NCBI GenBank assembly: GCA_904066235.2
Contig: CAJFCV020000003.1
Span: forward strand, 4,836,001 to 4,900,000
DNA: 64,000 nt
DNA from: Bursaphelenchus xylophilus
Taxonomy: Eukaryota > Nematoda > Chromadorea > Rhabditida > Aphelenchoididae
Reading direction: 5' to 3'
Position 1 is the stretch's first letter, and every line of letters starts with the position of its first letter. Below the pieces are notes generated by a model that was not told where the DNA came from, searched no databases, and worked only from the letters and a program-made list of their open reading frames with translations. The position numbers and the translations under genes are program-made. Shown here one piece after another: positions 1 to 11,593 of this stretch.

Positions 1-1551
1 TTTTCTGCTGTTCTCGGCTGTTCGCAAAGTTTTTTTTGGTCGCGATTCTGCTCCCACCTGTGGTGGCCGTCGCCCCCTCGCATGTCAGCTGAGAAGCCGG
101 GCCTTCCGTGGGCTGAAGATGGGGCAGGGGAAAAGGGAAACGCTACAAAAAACACCCGAAAAGGCCTTAAAAGTGCACAATGCAATTGACATATCATGGC
201 TAATCAGAGGAGGAAAGGCTATGGTTTGGGGTGGAAAGGAGCACAGAAATAGGTGGGAGGCTGGAAAGGGATTGGGGGACACAAATACAATACAAAAATA
301 TAATTTGCATTCCATGAATAGTAATCAGATCGCGTCAACGATTCAATTAAAAGCCCTATTCTGTGCCCTAATTTAACGCCAGGCCGTTCAGAATATTTTG
401 ACATCAGTTCAGACAAAGCAATTTTAGGATGAAATTAAAACGGAAATTAAACCAGATGAACCCCCAAACTGCCCGATCCAAGTTACTTGTTCTCCCTCCA
501 GATTCCACCGTCTCTCGTTAACGCCGCGCGGTCCATTGGGAAGGGAAAGTGGCCATTCGCAGGTTTCGTGGGCGGAGATGGGGACAAGACTTATTACTCT
601 CTTTTCTCCATGAAGAGAATGTCGCCGCGATGACCCAGGTCAGCCGGAGGTCGACTGAGGTCGATCGCTGAACCGGCGTTGGCTGGGATTAGGGCCCCAA
701 GACGATGACATTCGAGAAGAGGGACCGTAAACGGGGCCGCCGAGACGGGTAAGGCCGGCCATTCCGGACATACCACGGCTTCACGAATTAAGTGTTGCTC
801 CTCTCGCCCCTTTGGCTTGCCGCCGGAGAGCCATTTTGTGATCCCCGGGCACATGTTTCGCCGTTAATCCGACCGCTCTGACACGCGACCCAACCTTGAC
901 CCGGCCCCAAATCTTTGCCCATCTGTCCTTAAATGGAGCGCCAGTCATTATTCGCGCCCAATTTCGGAGGCCATGCAAATTTCATGGTGTTATATATATT
1001 ATATGCGCAGTTCGAGAGTACACGAAGACACCATTGGGGTCTCCACAATGGACAAAAGTAAAGGAAAACGGAACATAACGGCTCGAAGATGATGAGAATT
1101 CAAGGAAGATCGATTGCCGAGCAAGAACGAGACACCAAGCCAGGGCTTTCATCCTTGACCGACCCTCAGCGACTTCAAGGGCAGTCGATTACCCAGGAAC
1201 GAAACCTGGCATTAACCTTCAGAGCTGCAGGTGTCAACAGAAATACGCGAAATTTGAGAAAGTAAAAGATTTAGATGGCATTACAAGAGGATTCCCTTTA
1301 AATAAAAAATAAGCTCAGAATAGGTGACTATCTGTAAAAACGTAGCTATAAGGTTACAAGAGGACGGTTACGCAATCGGTCGTTCAGAGAAGAGATCGCG
1401 ATCATAAGAGAATCATTTTTGGTCGAAAAATCATTGATTTCTCAAGTTCGAAACGAGACCCAAAATGAATAAATTTTATCTTGAAAGGTCGGAGAGCTCT
1501 CACCCAATTACTCTAGGCCTCTATTTATTGAGCGGTTGAGTTTATTTTCTA
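1..1551. other. Intergenic stretch, no gene recognised
   Basis: No open frame here has protein-like composition together with usable splice sites. The segment about 480-1000 is richer in G+C than the AT-rich flanks, and could be regulatory DNA or the edge of an upstream gene. I see no RNA gene or repeat pair in it. Confidence 0.5.
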
Positions 1552-2253
1552 TTACTGTTTCGTCTTTTTGTCCTCGGTTTTGTTACATTTGACGCATTCT
1601 TTGTATTCCGCTCCGCCCAGGCCATATCCGAACTTGCATTGGCATTTCGGAAGACCACAACGGAGAGAGTGGCAGATTTTCTGAAATGGTTAGACGTATA
1701 AATCAATGGTAAAAAGGAGTAAAGATTTGCGTAACCATTTTGCAAACCTTGTCTTCACAAGTTGGTGGGCAGAGGTCGCTGCAGTTTCTAAACTCGGAAT
1801 GCTTTGGACACTTGACTTTCTTTTCATTCGCATCTCTGGGATCGGTCAAGAGATTCAGGTTTTTGAGGCCTCGTTCTAAATTCCAACTTTTAAACTTATA
1901 AATGATGTGAAAGCATGCCTTGTAAGGCATGGCATGCTTACTTTTACAATGGCTTTCCTTCACACAGCGCCCATTCTTCCCGATAGCATATCCTTTCTTG
2001 CATTGACAGTCAGGTTTACAGAGTGTTGGACATAGTTTCGGAGGGTTTCCCTTGACCACATCTTCGCAAGTCAGTGGACAAGACGATCCACATTTATTGA
2101 ATTCGGCGTGTTTATGACATTTCACGTCGGTCTCGTTTGTTGGAAGAAGAATGGACAAAGAGCTGACCAATCCCACGTTCAAAAGCTGAATTTGCAAAAA
2201 TATAATTACGTATTTTACAGTAATCTTACCACAAGAAGAGTTGCAGTCTTCAT
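1552..2253 (-). CDS. Secreted two-domain TIL (trypsin-inhibitor-like, cysteine-rich) protein
   Basis: Four exons on the minus strand (2253-2230, 2185-1942, 1833-1748, 1680-1552) give 160 residues in one frame. The first exon plus the start of the second encodes a hydrophobic signal peptide (MKTATLLVLLN...). Two cysteine-rich repeats follow. The first has the pattern C-x-FNKCGSSCPLTC...CKPDCQCKKGY...GRC...C. The second runs from CPKHSEF through CGLPKCQCKFGY to ECVKC. This spacing is typical of TIL domains (the Ascaris-type serine protease inhibitor fold), so a secreted inhibitor of serine proteases is the likely role; the target protease is not evident. The tail is short and lysine-rich. The gene lies 229 bp downstream of a second TIL gene on the same strand, so the pair looks like a tandem duplication. 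The exon 3 acceptor is placed at AGAG|ATG because only that site keeps the frame. Confidence 0.85.
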
Positions 2254-2482
2254 GATGACAATACAGTAATGATGAAAAAAATGGTCACCATTTTTATACC
2301 CTCGATTTGTTTCTTGATTTTTTCTTTCTTATGCAGTATATGACATTATTCCTCGTGTTCCATGCCTGCTCTTCCATAAAAATGCAGATTTCTGTCGTAA
2401 ACCTGCGTTTTATTCGTTTGTAAAATCGGACGTATGTATCGAAAAAATATTTATGCATTATTACAATGACCGTTTCTGATTA

Positions 2483-3512
2483 TTATGCCTTTTGTTTCTT
2501 GCATTCGTTAACATGAACACAATCCTTGCCCTGAGGGCCTCCGAGGTAATGGTTGATCTTGCATTCGCATTTGGGAGGACCACAACGGAGGGAGTGACAG
2601 AAATTCTAAAAAATATTACTTTGGACCACTCATTTATTGATACCTTATCATAATTTCCACAAGTTTGCTTGCAGATGTTGCTGCACTCTCGCCAATAAGA
2701 ATTCTTTGGACATCTAGGATCTTGAGGGCCATTCTCTGTCGCGTATTTCAACTCTCTTTCCACCGATTCTTTCGATCGCTTTCGGCGACTGGCAGCGGCG
2801 TCTTCTTCGGCAACTAAAGGGCAAATAATTCTTTCAACAGATTACGAGACCATAAGTCATCATACGAAGAATACCCACATTGTTGGAAGACAGTGTCCAA
2901 GGGATTCTTCGGGCAAGTATTGACGTTAATACATCCGTCATTAAAGTTGTCGTTCTTCCGTACGTAACCGGATTTGCAGCGGCAAGAAGGAGGGCCACAG
3001 CGATTGGAGAAACAAAGGTTGTGCTGAAATCAGCGATTAAAATTACAAAGACAACGTGTTGGGATCCTTGTGCGACTGCTTACTCTGTAGGTGGAGCAGT
3101 TTGGATCAGGGCAAACACTTCCGCATTGAGAGTATTCCATGTTTTTGGGACAGTCCGGGACAGCTGGAGCATCTTTACTCGAGTCCCAATCCACTGAGCC
3201 TACTGTAAAAGGTATCTCGATTACTATGAGCAACAGAAATTGTCATCAATTCTAACCATGTTATTAGAATTTCCTGCATTCCCCACCTTTGCACTGCTCT
3301 TCCGGGATGCATCTTCCACGATTTAGGGCATATCCTTTCTTACAAATACACCCTTCTTTGCATGTATGAACACACAATTTAGGGCCTGATCCCTGAATTA
3401 CATCTGCACAAGTATGGGGACAATCTTTGCGACAAGCCGTGTAGACTTCACCTGGCCCACATTGAACGGCATACGATAAAGGAACGAGAAGAACCAACAA
3501 CAAGAACTTCAT
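2483..3512 (-). CDS. Secreted three-domain TIL protein with an internal RRKR site
   Basis: Five exons (3512-3287, 3202-3084, 3023-2879, 2813-2644, 2605-2483) join in phase to give 260 residues. A signal peptide (MKFLLLVLLVPLSYA) is followed by three TIL repeats. Repeat 1 runs from CGPGEVYTAC to CKEGCICKKGYALNRGRC. Repeat 2 runs from CPKNMEYSQC through CGPPSCRCKSGY to CINVNTC. Repeat 3 runs from CPKNSYWREC through CGPPKCECK to CVHVNEC. The linker between repeats 2 and 3 contains SRRKRS, a consensus-like dibasic site for furin-type proteases, so the precursor may be cut into a two-domain and a one-domain inhibitor. The family usually inhibits serine proteases in the extracellular space; the target here is unknown. 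Exon 1 alone also reads through its donor to a stop, so a one-domain isoform is possible. Confidence 0.82.
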
Positions 3513-4094
3513 TTCTGGAGGTGAATAGGGTTATGTTTATCTGAATAGAACCGCGATCTACAGAAGAAAAGAAAGAGTTCATGTTTTATTATAGTACATG
3601 AATTTTGGGTCTTTTCGAGCCGGAACTTGGCTGGGTTCGTGTACTTTTAGCAAACATGGCTGAATGGGATCTTCAGACTCCGATCGCAAGTTAGGAACAA
3701 TAATGGAAGTCAAGTCATCAAAATTTGACCACCCTGGCAACGGTTTCAGGCAAATACTTATATTGCCTTAAGGTCTACAAGCTTGTCATAACTATCGGAA
3801 AAATAATCAACATCTTTTTGTCCAAACTTCAAATCCAAATAATCAAGACTTCGATCTGATTCAAAAACATCCCCAAATTAAAATCGAATCAATTTCGTCA
3901 AATAAAACTGTTGTCCATGTGTGTCCGGCATCCTGCGATCATTTATTTCCTTCCGTTTGTTATCTTCTCGGACTGAATCAGCGTTCGGATATAAACAAAT
4001 CTCTGGCCAATCATTCAACAAAACAAATGAATGATAAAGTTTTTAACTCTTTATTCTTTCAACAGTTGCAATATTTACATCAAGTAAATTGGCT
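3513..4094. other. Intergenic
   Basis: AT-rich stretch between the start of the TIL gene and the 3' end of the LITAF-domain gene, both on the minus strand. It should contain the promoter of the three-domain TIL gene. I found no coding exon or repeat. Confidence 0.5.
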
Positions 4095-5092
4095 TTAAAA
4101 TCTTTTGTATGATCCGAGAAAATTGTTGCAATTCGGGCAAAAGTGTAAGACGTCCTGAAAGGTGACTAAGAATTATTTTCTTGCTACTTACTTGGCACTT
4201 TGTGATGCACAATGGGAGTATACAACAAGGCCAACATCTAAAAGTAAATTGTTTTTTTTTGTCATCAAATATGTTTCGTTTCATAACAAAATAAAAGTCT
4301 TTTGGTTACTTCTTTTGGCCAAAAGTAAGTTTACATTTTTTCTCACGAAAGTAATAACAAAACGTAGTCGTACATACACCTCATAGTGTCAGAATTCAAA
4401 AATATGTACTTATTTACATATTAATATCTCGTTACTCCTTTCGCTTCATAGACGTCAAAAATATTATAGCATGCCTTTTTTATAAAGTAATATTTAGAAA
4501 TACCTAATAAACCTACCCAACCAGCGCCATAGCCCCGCAGATGAGCCATGCCAGAACCCCGCATCTGTTTTGTAATCTCGTCACAATATGATGATGACAA
4601 TAGTAGCAGGCCATGGACATGGGATAAGGTCCATATTGAGTGGCCATCACTATTTGAATATCCCTCAACTGGCCGATTGTCATTGGAGTTGATTCTACGG
4701 CATTATAAGGAGGAGGGGGGATGTTGGGAACTTCCAAATATCCAGGTAGATGAGATGGAAGGGGCATGCATTGAGGATGATGGGAAGACTCCAAGGTCGC
4801 TGGGTTTAGACATTGGGAATTATATGAGACCGGAGGCGCTGATGGGGCTGTGGATGCTGGGATCGGCAAGGCTGGAAAGGCATACGTTATTGAAATCTAA
4901 GTACGGCATTCTCTTGGTCTTTAGTCACCATCTTGATTTTTTTGTAAAAAAATAATTTTAAAAACATAAATTGGTCAAAGCACATTTTTTCTTCGTCCAA
5001 CATTCCTCATTTTTCATAATATTTCGTCTGCCAATTATAAGACTTACCTTGTGGAGTGATGAGGACATGAGTGTTATCAAATTTGTTGCCAT
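4095..5092 (-). CDS. LITAF-domain membrane-associated protein
   Basis: Exons at 5092-5048, 4896-4517, 4237-4192 and 4154-4095 give 176 residues. The middle is proline-rich with a PPPPY motif, a typical ligand for WW domains of Nedd4-type ubiquitin ligases. The C-terminal part is a LITAF (SIMPLE) domain: a first CYYCHHH knuckle, a hydrophobic stretch (WLICGAMALVGCWPCCILPL) that dips into the membrane, and a second knuckle HFCPNC close to the end. Zinc held by the two CxxC pairs anchors such proteins on late endosome or lysosome membranes. The 3' exons are certain by domain and phase. The start is less so: the chosen ATG sits directly after a TTTTCAG acceptor, as if trans-spliced. An alternative first exon at 5179-5155 (MKQPPPYN) splices well but forces another frame. 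Confidence 0.8.
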
Positions 5093-5154
5093 CTGAAAAT
5101 GCGTGACTTAGAGAAGTTCAAAACGAATAGCAATTATCAACTTTTACCACCTAC

Positions 5155-5179
5155 CGTTATAAGGTGGAGGCTGTTTCAT
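5155..5179 (-). other. Possible alternative first exon of the LITAF-domain gene
   Basis: The sequence reads MKQPPPYN and ends at a good GTAGGT donor. A PPPY motif at the extreme N-terminus is common in LITAF proteins. Splicing to the acceptor at 5093 puts the next exon in a frame that does not lead into the LITAF domain, so the model is unresolved: an intervening exon or a 5' UTR role are both possible. Confidence 0.35.
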
Positions 5180-5909
5180 ACTGCTACCTCAACAAGCAAC
5201 CCAACAATTCCACCTTCCTACTTCGCTATCTCATTCATGGACCATAATCTAAGAATTAAGAGTTGTTTATTGTAAAGGTTTCTTCCTTTTACACCGCTAA
5301 GTGTAAACCGCCGCAGGGCAGGGCTTCTCGCTTTTCTGGACTGTGGGAATTCATAAAGACATGCAAAGGACCCGGTTCGGGGACGAAATTTCAGGTGTTT
5401 TACGCATTATATTCTACATATGAACGTAGGTAAAAGAACCAATCCCGGGACAGATGTTACCCTTTTCCCATGAATGGGAAATAACAGTTGCCGCGAAACA
5501 ATCAGCTATGTTTTGCCATGGCGTAGATTCATTTCTTTTCCGAAACAAATTGGATTAACACCACAAATGATGCTGAAATACAATAAGTAAGAGACATGTA
5601 TGTGTTATAATACAATTTTCTTATTGTATCTGATAAATGCGTTATTCGTTTTGTTATTGCAATGTGGAAAATATATAGTTATGGACTATCTGCAATCATT
5701 TTGACAACAGATCGCAGAAGCAAAAAAAATTTTATTACTGAAAGAAGGTATATTTGGCCGTTTGAGATGCCTTCCATGTAGAGTAGACTCCGTCGGTACC
5801 TTACCTCACCTTTCCATTGACTTCAGCGAGTTTTCTTACATCGATGTAATCAAATTCACTATTTACTCAATTTTTCCGTGACGACCGATGGAAACAGTTT
5901 ATTTTTTTC

Positions 5910-6558
5910 TCGAATATGTGCTTCGCAGACAACCCCGCAAAGCGTTCCAAAATTTCTCTTTATCAGCCACAGAAAAATCCGAGCCGAAACATGAGCTAAC
6001 CTCAAACTTGGGTTAATAAACCGAAGATGTGTTCCCATTCTCATCCCTTCTCTATGCACGCATTGAGAAAAGGGCTGGGGAAATTGCATTTTCTGGAGTT
6101 AATTGGACGCCCTAAAGACCTCCATGTTACGCATGTTATCTCTCTTCTTCTGTTCTATAGCAAACTCATCTTTTTCGCAATGTTTCCGAATATTCCGCGG
6201 GCCAGTTGGCTCCAGGTCACACGGAGGTTCGCACAGAAAAGGCGCGAGGCAAACGAAGAGTGTCAGGCCCCTTTGCTTAATAGCTCTTAACGCTGACTAG
6301 AGAAAGAGAGGAGCGATGCGAGATGGAGGTCACAAGGGCGTTAGGAAGGAGACTTAAGAGAAGCGAATTAACTCCAAAAACCCCGGTTTCCCCAGCCCGT
6401 TTCTTAATACGCGAATGGGGAAAAGGCGAGGATGAGATGACATCTTCGGTTTATTAACCCAAGTTTGAGGTTAGCTCATGTTTCGGCTCGGATTTTTCTG
6501 TGGCTGATAAAGAGAAATTTTGGAACGCTTCGCGGTAATCGCTGAGGCACATATTCGA
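5910..6558. repeat. Foldback (long inverted repeat) element
   Basis: The 5' arm from TCGAATATGTGC at 5910 is repeated as an imperfect reverse complement ending at 6558. A nearly exact block at about 5938-6030 pairs with about 6446-6534. Further blocks around GGCTGGGGAAA and GGAGTTAATT pair with 6366-6400, so almost the whole 650 bp can fold on itself. No transposase frame is present. This is what a non-autonomous foldback transposon or a large MITE looks like. It sits between two minus-strand genes. Confidence 0.8.
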
Positions 6559-6648
6559 ATGACTAAATGGGATAATTTGCTGTGAATTTCGTTTATTATA
6601 AGAAAGTGAGATGCCCGCGTTATTATCACATAACGAAAGCTGCGTTCC

Positions 6649-7903
6649 TTAATATCCAGGTGGAGTTCTTGGGGGAGGGCAGTGCTGGCAATCACCGCTA
6701 AGACCACGGCTTCCGGGTAATCCTGGCTCTCCTGGGGCTCCACGACGCCCTTCTCTTCCTGGTCGGCCGGGCTGAAAAGACAATTAGTTGCATTAAACAT
6801 AGGTTATTCTACCTGTCCTGGTTTTCCTTTAGGTCCAACTTTAGTGCCTCCGATCTCTCCTTGACATCCAGGAAGACCACGAACACCCTTAGGTCCTGGT
6901 GCTCCAGGTGGGCCTCTTGGTCCCTCAACTCGCAAAACTCTTCCGGGAATTCCAGGAGCTCCTGCAGCGCCGGTAGGGCCGGTTGGTCCAGGAGGTCCGG
7001 GCGGGCCGACCATTCCAGGTTCTCCTCTCTTTCCGTCGATTCCATTGTTTCCGTGAGATCCACGAGGTCCTGGTGGTCCCTTAGGTCCTTGCAATCCAGG
7101 GGGACCTGGTGGTCCGGGTGGGCAGATAATGCAGGGTTCATTAAGAGGCTGATCAGCAGCCAGGACAATGCCATCACGACCACTGTTTCCAGGTCTTCCC
7201 GCAACTCCATCTACTCCATCATTTCCGTCATCTCCCACTGGGCCAGGGGGACCAGGTGGGCCGTGTTTCCGACAAGCGCATTGAGCGTTGTTAGACGCGC
7301 CAGGTGGTCCAGTAGCGTAACCTTCTTCAGTTTCTTTCTCCTCTTCTGGCTCGGTTTCTGTTTCAGATTCCTTTTCTTTTTCGTCGACTTCAGATTCTGT
7401 TTTCTCCTCGAATTTGGCCGCACTTTCCTCTTCATCCTTTTCTTCTTTTGGATCAGTGCTCTCTCCAACATCCTATAAACGTTTTATTAATCTTTTTAAG
7501 ACGTCCTTACCTCCTTGCTGACCTGAACTCCAACAAGATCTTCGTCCTTCACGAATGTTCCAAACATCCATCCTCTCTTTTGTCGCTGAAGTCTTGCCTT
7601 CGGCAACTGCCCATTCCTTCCCATATGATATAATTCTCTCCACATATCACGAACTCGAACCTTGCAGACCTCAGCTTCCAAACTGACTTCATTTCCGATT
7701 GTGTGCATCCAATTGAACGTGGCTGGAAGGGCGATCATACACACCAAAAGGGCGACGGTCGAGATGGCCACAGCCCAAAACGCGACCAATCTGGCTTCTC
7801 TAAAAAAGATGACATAAATACCGTAAAGAGTAAAAAGTATCTGATGTAATCCGACTTACTTGTGGGCATACGTCTCCTCGTCCTTCCTCAGCAGGTTCTC
7901 CAT
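6649..7903 (-). CDS. Cuticle collagen with acidic linker
   Basis: Exons 7903-7860, 7799-7511, 7472-6813 and 6771-6649 encode 371 residues. The start [10 protein letters not shown] is followed by a single hydrophobic signal-anchor ([19 protein letters not shown]), the Col_cuticle_N module of nematode cuticle collagens. A basic stretch with RQKRG resembles the subtilisin-like cleavage site found in this family. Then comes an unusual run of about 50 residues made mainly of Glu, Lys and Thr, a cysteine pair (CACRKH), Gly-X-Y repeats interrupted at CIICPPG, and a last exon of Gly-X-Y ending in CQHCPPP. The cysteines cross-link trimers in the cuticle. I cannot assign it to a specific named collagen. 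Confidence 0.92.
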
Positions 7904-8212
7904 GATGGCTCTGCCGAAAAAGGAATAACGCCACAGGTAGACGGCCTTTCACTTTTAAATCACCGCTCCTCCACCAATATCCCTGTCTCGCCCGCCCCAT
8001 CGATAACGGATATTCGGACGATTTCCATTAAACCGGCTCCAATGGCCTTCAGGTTTTTGCGCAAGAGTTGCGAGAAATTATTCAAGAATCGGTTTTCGAT
8101 GCTCCATCAAGAAAAAAACACATTTGTCTGTGCTCATTTCAAAGTCATATCACAAAGAAAATACGTTCATTATTATATACAAACAAAAATGATTACATTA
8201 GTTACTGTAAGA
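7904..8212. other. Short intergenic gap
   Basis: Lies upstream of the collagen and downstream of the IFT20-like gene; both genes are on the minus strand. It should hold the collagen promoter. Nothing else is seen. Confidence 0.4.
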
Positions 8213-8801
8213 TTACTGCAATAAATGAAGTTTTCTGATATATTCGGTCTGCTTGGCTTCGATTTGCTTCAAGTTCTCCAATTGTCGTTTGGCATGTTCT
8301 AATTCAACAGCTTTCTCTTGAATGCTAGCCTGAAAAGGAGGTTATACTATAGTAATTATTTGTCTTACTTGAATCCTCATTGTATCCTTGCTGCTGTCTT
8401 GATTCGATTGTATCATTTTCAATTCATTGGCAGTATTCATGGCTATGATTTTCTCACGATCTGCCAGCTCTCCTAACTGAAATTCATATGGAGAAATTTT
8501 ACTTTCATAAATTTTTGCACACTTACTAAAGCAATATTAGAAGATAGAAAATTTTATGAAGATTACCTCTCTAAACACTTCCTGAACGTCACTCAACCGT
8601 CCTTGTAATTCTCCAACATTGTGCGTGAATTGATCACATAATTTTTGCAATTCGATGGACATCTCGGTTACTTCTACAACAATATAACCAACGAAAAAAT
8701 TAAAACACACCTGGATCTCCGATCCTCAAACTATTCATATCGTCGACAGTGATCCCATTCATTTTGGAGGTGATCAAAGATTCATTGTTGTTAAGATTCA
8801 T
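8213..8801 (-). CDS. ift-20: Intraflagellar transport protein 20-like (IFT20)
   Basis: Exons 8801-8711, 8673-8567, 8476-8369 and 8329-8213 give 140 residues, close to the usual IFT20 length. The protein is almost all charged coiled coil. The C-terminal exon is the most telling: a heptad stretch followed by KQIEAKQTEYIRKLHLLQ corresponds to the conserved IFT20 tail in which a Glu-Ala-Glu-Gln-Asn/Thr-Glu motif precedes a short hydrophobic end. IFT20 belongs to IFT complex B and also works at the Golgi in sorting ciliary membrane cargo. In nematodes it acts in ciliated sensory neurons. The identification rests on the tail and overall architecture, because coiled coils are weak evidence. The gene is divergent to the ICT1-like gene, with about 530 bp between the two starts. 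Confidence 0.72.
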
Positions 8802-9328
8802 GCTTAATTGAATAAGCGCAACCAACAAAGGGGACTTCCGAAATTTGGAAGTTGGAGACAATTCTTGTTGCCATGGAGATGCTGGATACGGAAGAGCATC
8901 ATGACAGGTTGTAATGCTAAAATAATGATATTCTGAATGGAGGTTCCATTAGATTTCAAATAAAGGGTATTTATGTATTTACAAAAAAAAACAAGAGTAA
9001 GCTTTTTGATATTGTGTTAACAAAGGTGTTGTTAAAAACAATACTTCTAGCAAACACTACAAAACAACCTCCAGGTCTGAATCATCGGTTGACGCGTCGA
9101 TCAAAGTATTTTTTGACAAATTCCTCATTCACAGTTTTCAATCTGCAATTTTCCATTACATCGCTACAAAGTAAAATCAATTTTATCTGTGGCATTTCGT
9201 TGAAATCGAAAAATTTTTATTTATTCGGCCTCTTGTGCGAAGAAGAAGGAAATTGTTCCAAGTTTATGTATGACGCGTCTTGCTTTAGCACTTTCCGAGT
9301 GCTCAAATTATTTCCAATAGTATCTACC
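8802..9328. other. Divergent intergenic region
   Basis: Separates the minus-strand IFT20-like gene from the plus-strand ICT1-like gene, so it should contain both promoters. An open frame runs from 9014 into the first ICT1 exon. Its composition does not look coding until about 9329, so I treat it as upstream sequence. I see no X-box motif I would defend. Confidence 0.4.
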
Positions 9329-11009
9329 ATGGTTTTCAGAGACCCTTTGCATGGACGGATGTGCATGGTCAGCCGCATTTTCGGAGTTTTTCAGACGGCA
9401 CGTATTTTGGCACACACTCCGAGATTAGCGAACCAGGTAAGCTAGATTATTTCTTGTTTTTGATTGTAGAGAAACCTGTTATGAAGTGTGAAGAAGCCAA
9501 AATACTTTAGTAAAATTGCGTCTCTGTAGCGAATTGGTTTTGAAATTTTTATAGGATCGTGCACAACGCAAACTTGTCTGACATGATTCCGCTTGAAATG
9601 GTTTTTTCTATTGAATCACGATGGATCCGTAATATTAACTTTAGAATTTTGTTTCAAAACAGTTAGATGGCTCTTTTAGGTCGAAAGTTTAAACTAGAGG
9701 TCAACTGCACGTTCTTTTTGTCTTCACAGATTGCTTCTAATTTTCTGGCTCTTTGATTTTCTCTATAGCAGTTCAGCTAAATAAAAGGAAATTCAATTTA
9801 ATTGAACTTTTACCAAAGTACTCCTTCAAAGCGGTGTTTCTTGAATTTCTAATTCTGTGGATACTTTCAGCGTTCCCTCGGCGACTGGAGAAATGGAGTT
9901 TTTCCAAAAGGTAAGAGGTTTTTAAAGCTTGGTTAGTGTTTTAGATAATGTTTTGAAAACAACTTATTTCCGTATGTTCGTTGCAATTTCTGATAACTCT
10001 AAACTGCTTTTGGTTCTTATTCGCTCACGCTTTTTTGACCTTGCACTAATTTTTGCTGCACTTTATTAAGTAAGACGAAATGCTGACCGTTATTTTGCTG
10101 AAAATAATATGTTGGGACTTCCAGGAGGGCTGAAAAGTTCGGAAAGGGATTTGTTTGTTTTTTGGGTGAGAAGTTCCCATTTCTCTGAAGACTTTCGCGG
10201 ATTCCAATTTAAACCGGATAAGTGGATATTTGGTCAGAGAACAGGAGTGTTGCTTTCTGTAGACCATTTGATCTAAACGTCATTTGTCTTATTTTGAAAT
10301 TGTTTCTTATTTATTTTCAGATAGATTTCAAAAGAAATTGATGCGTAGTAGTGGTCCGGGTGGTCAGAATGTTAACAAAGGTGAGCATCTTATCTTTTGG
10401 AATAAAAATATTTGTGTTAACCATGATCTAATTCTTTCAGTAAATACAAAAGTGGAGATTCGATTTGATCTCAGGGGATGCGATTTCCTTCCCAGCTCAA
10501 TTTGTGAACGAATGAAGGAGAAATTTCCTTCAAGGTACACCAAAAATGGAGAATTCGTGATAACATCGGACGAAATGAGGACGGCGGTGAGCAGAATGTT
10601 CTTTATTTAATGAGCGATTTGGAAGAGATGGGGGTGATTTGGGAGGGAATTATGCACAGGACGCGCTTCTTCCCTCCATTTTGTTATTACATTGGGTTTC
10701 CTTTTATATTGCACAAGGCTGATTTGAGATCAGAAATCTTGTTTGGGGTGTTATTATTAATGTTTCAGGAGAAAAACGAAGAGATTTGCTACACGAAATT
10801 GCAGAAGATGTTGTTATTAGTGGAAGAGGAGCTGGAACGAGAGAACAGAGAACCAACGGACGAGGACAACAAGATCTTGCAGTTAAGGTAGGTCAAGAAC
10901 CTCACGATTTATTAGTTTTAGAAAAGAAAAGGCCGCTGAGGTTAGGAAATTGGCCAAGGAAACCCAGAAAATGAAGAGACGCTGGCGTTCCGAGCAATTT
11001 TTTGACTGA
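9329..11009 (+). CDS. Mitochondrial peptidyl-tRNA hydrolase ICT1/MRPL58-like
   Basis: Six exons (9329-9436, 9871-9910, 10321-10380, 10441-10586, 10769-10887, 10922-11009) join in phase to give 186 residues. The catalytic signature SSGPGGQNVNK is intact in exon 3; the GGQ tripeptide hydrolyses the ester of peptidyl-tRNA in class I release factors. It is followed by KVEIRFDL, SICERMK and VITSDEMRT, the normal order of the domain. The C-terminal exon is strongly basic (KETQKMKRRWRSEQ), as in ICT1, where the tail enters the empty mRNA channel of stalled mitochondrial ribosomes. The N-terminus is arginine-rich and lacks acidic residues after the second Met, fitting a mitochondrial presequence. Three in-frame Met codons (9329, 9359, 9365) compete as the start; I took the first. 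Confidence 0.85.
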
Positions 11010-11593
11010 GATCTTTGAGATTTGTTTTTTATAACAGCCTTTTTAGTCCCTTTACGTTGTTTGGGTATATGTTACAGATTTTATTCTTGTTAGGCAACAA
11101 TTTTAAAATCATTAAAATAAAAGCTGATACTCTGCGCGTGCTTCCCTTGTTATTATACTTCTTTTCTTTTTCCCACGGGTTTCCATCCATGATTTTTGAT
11201 TGACCTCAATGGGAATTTTAATTTGTTTGCAGTATTGATAAAGATTTTATCGGTTGATGCTCTGATTCTGCCCTTTTCATTGATCCGTGAGCTATAAATT
11301 TCAGTCTGAAACCACTTGCCATTTATTAGTCATTGTCCTCGTCATTAAATCGCCATGGGAGGTTGTATAATGCGCGAACGGGAACCTGCTCGAGTGATAA
11401 GACCTTCTTTTATGTTTGATGTCTTATCAAGAAAGGCCCGAACAGTCCGTGCCTTCCTCCTCCTTTTGACTTTTCGATTCTCCTGTGTTATAAATCCTTC
11501 ATATTAATCGAATGTCCAGAATTCAGAGAGTATTTCCGTGGTGGTTCAGTTTAATTTGCCGCGAGATGCCTTTACAATTGTTGCTGTAATGAC
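11010..11593. other. Intergenic between two plus-strand genes
   Basis: Contains the 3' UTR of the ICT1-like gene and the upstream region of the zinc transporter. No coding exon or repeat is recognised. Confidence 0.4.

Noticed and set aside
4548..4955. 135-codon plus-strand frame opposite the LITAF gene
   Set aside because: Antisense shadow; the minus strand has the full LITAF zinc and membrane signature with matching introns.
6861..7478. 205-codon plus-strand frame over the first collagen
   Set aside because: Serine/arginine/tryptophan-rich mirror of Gly-X-Y codons; not a gene.
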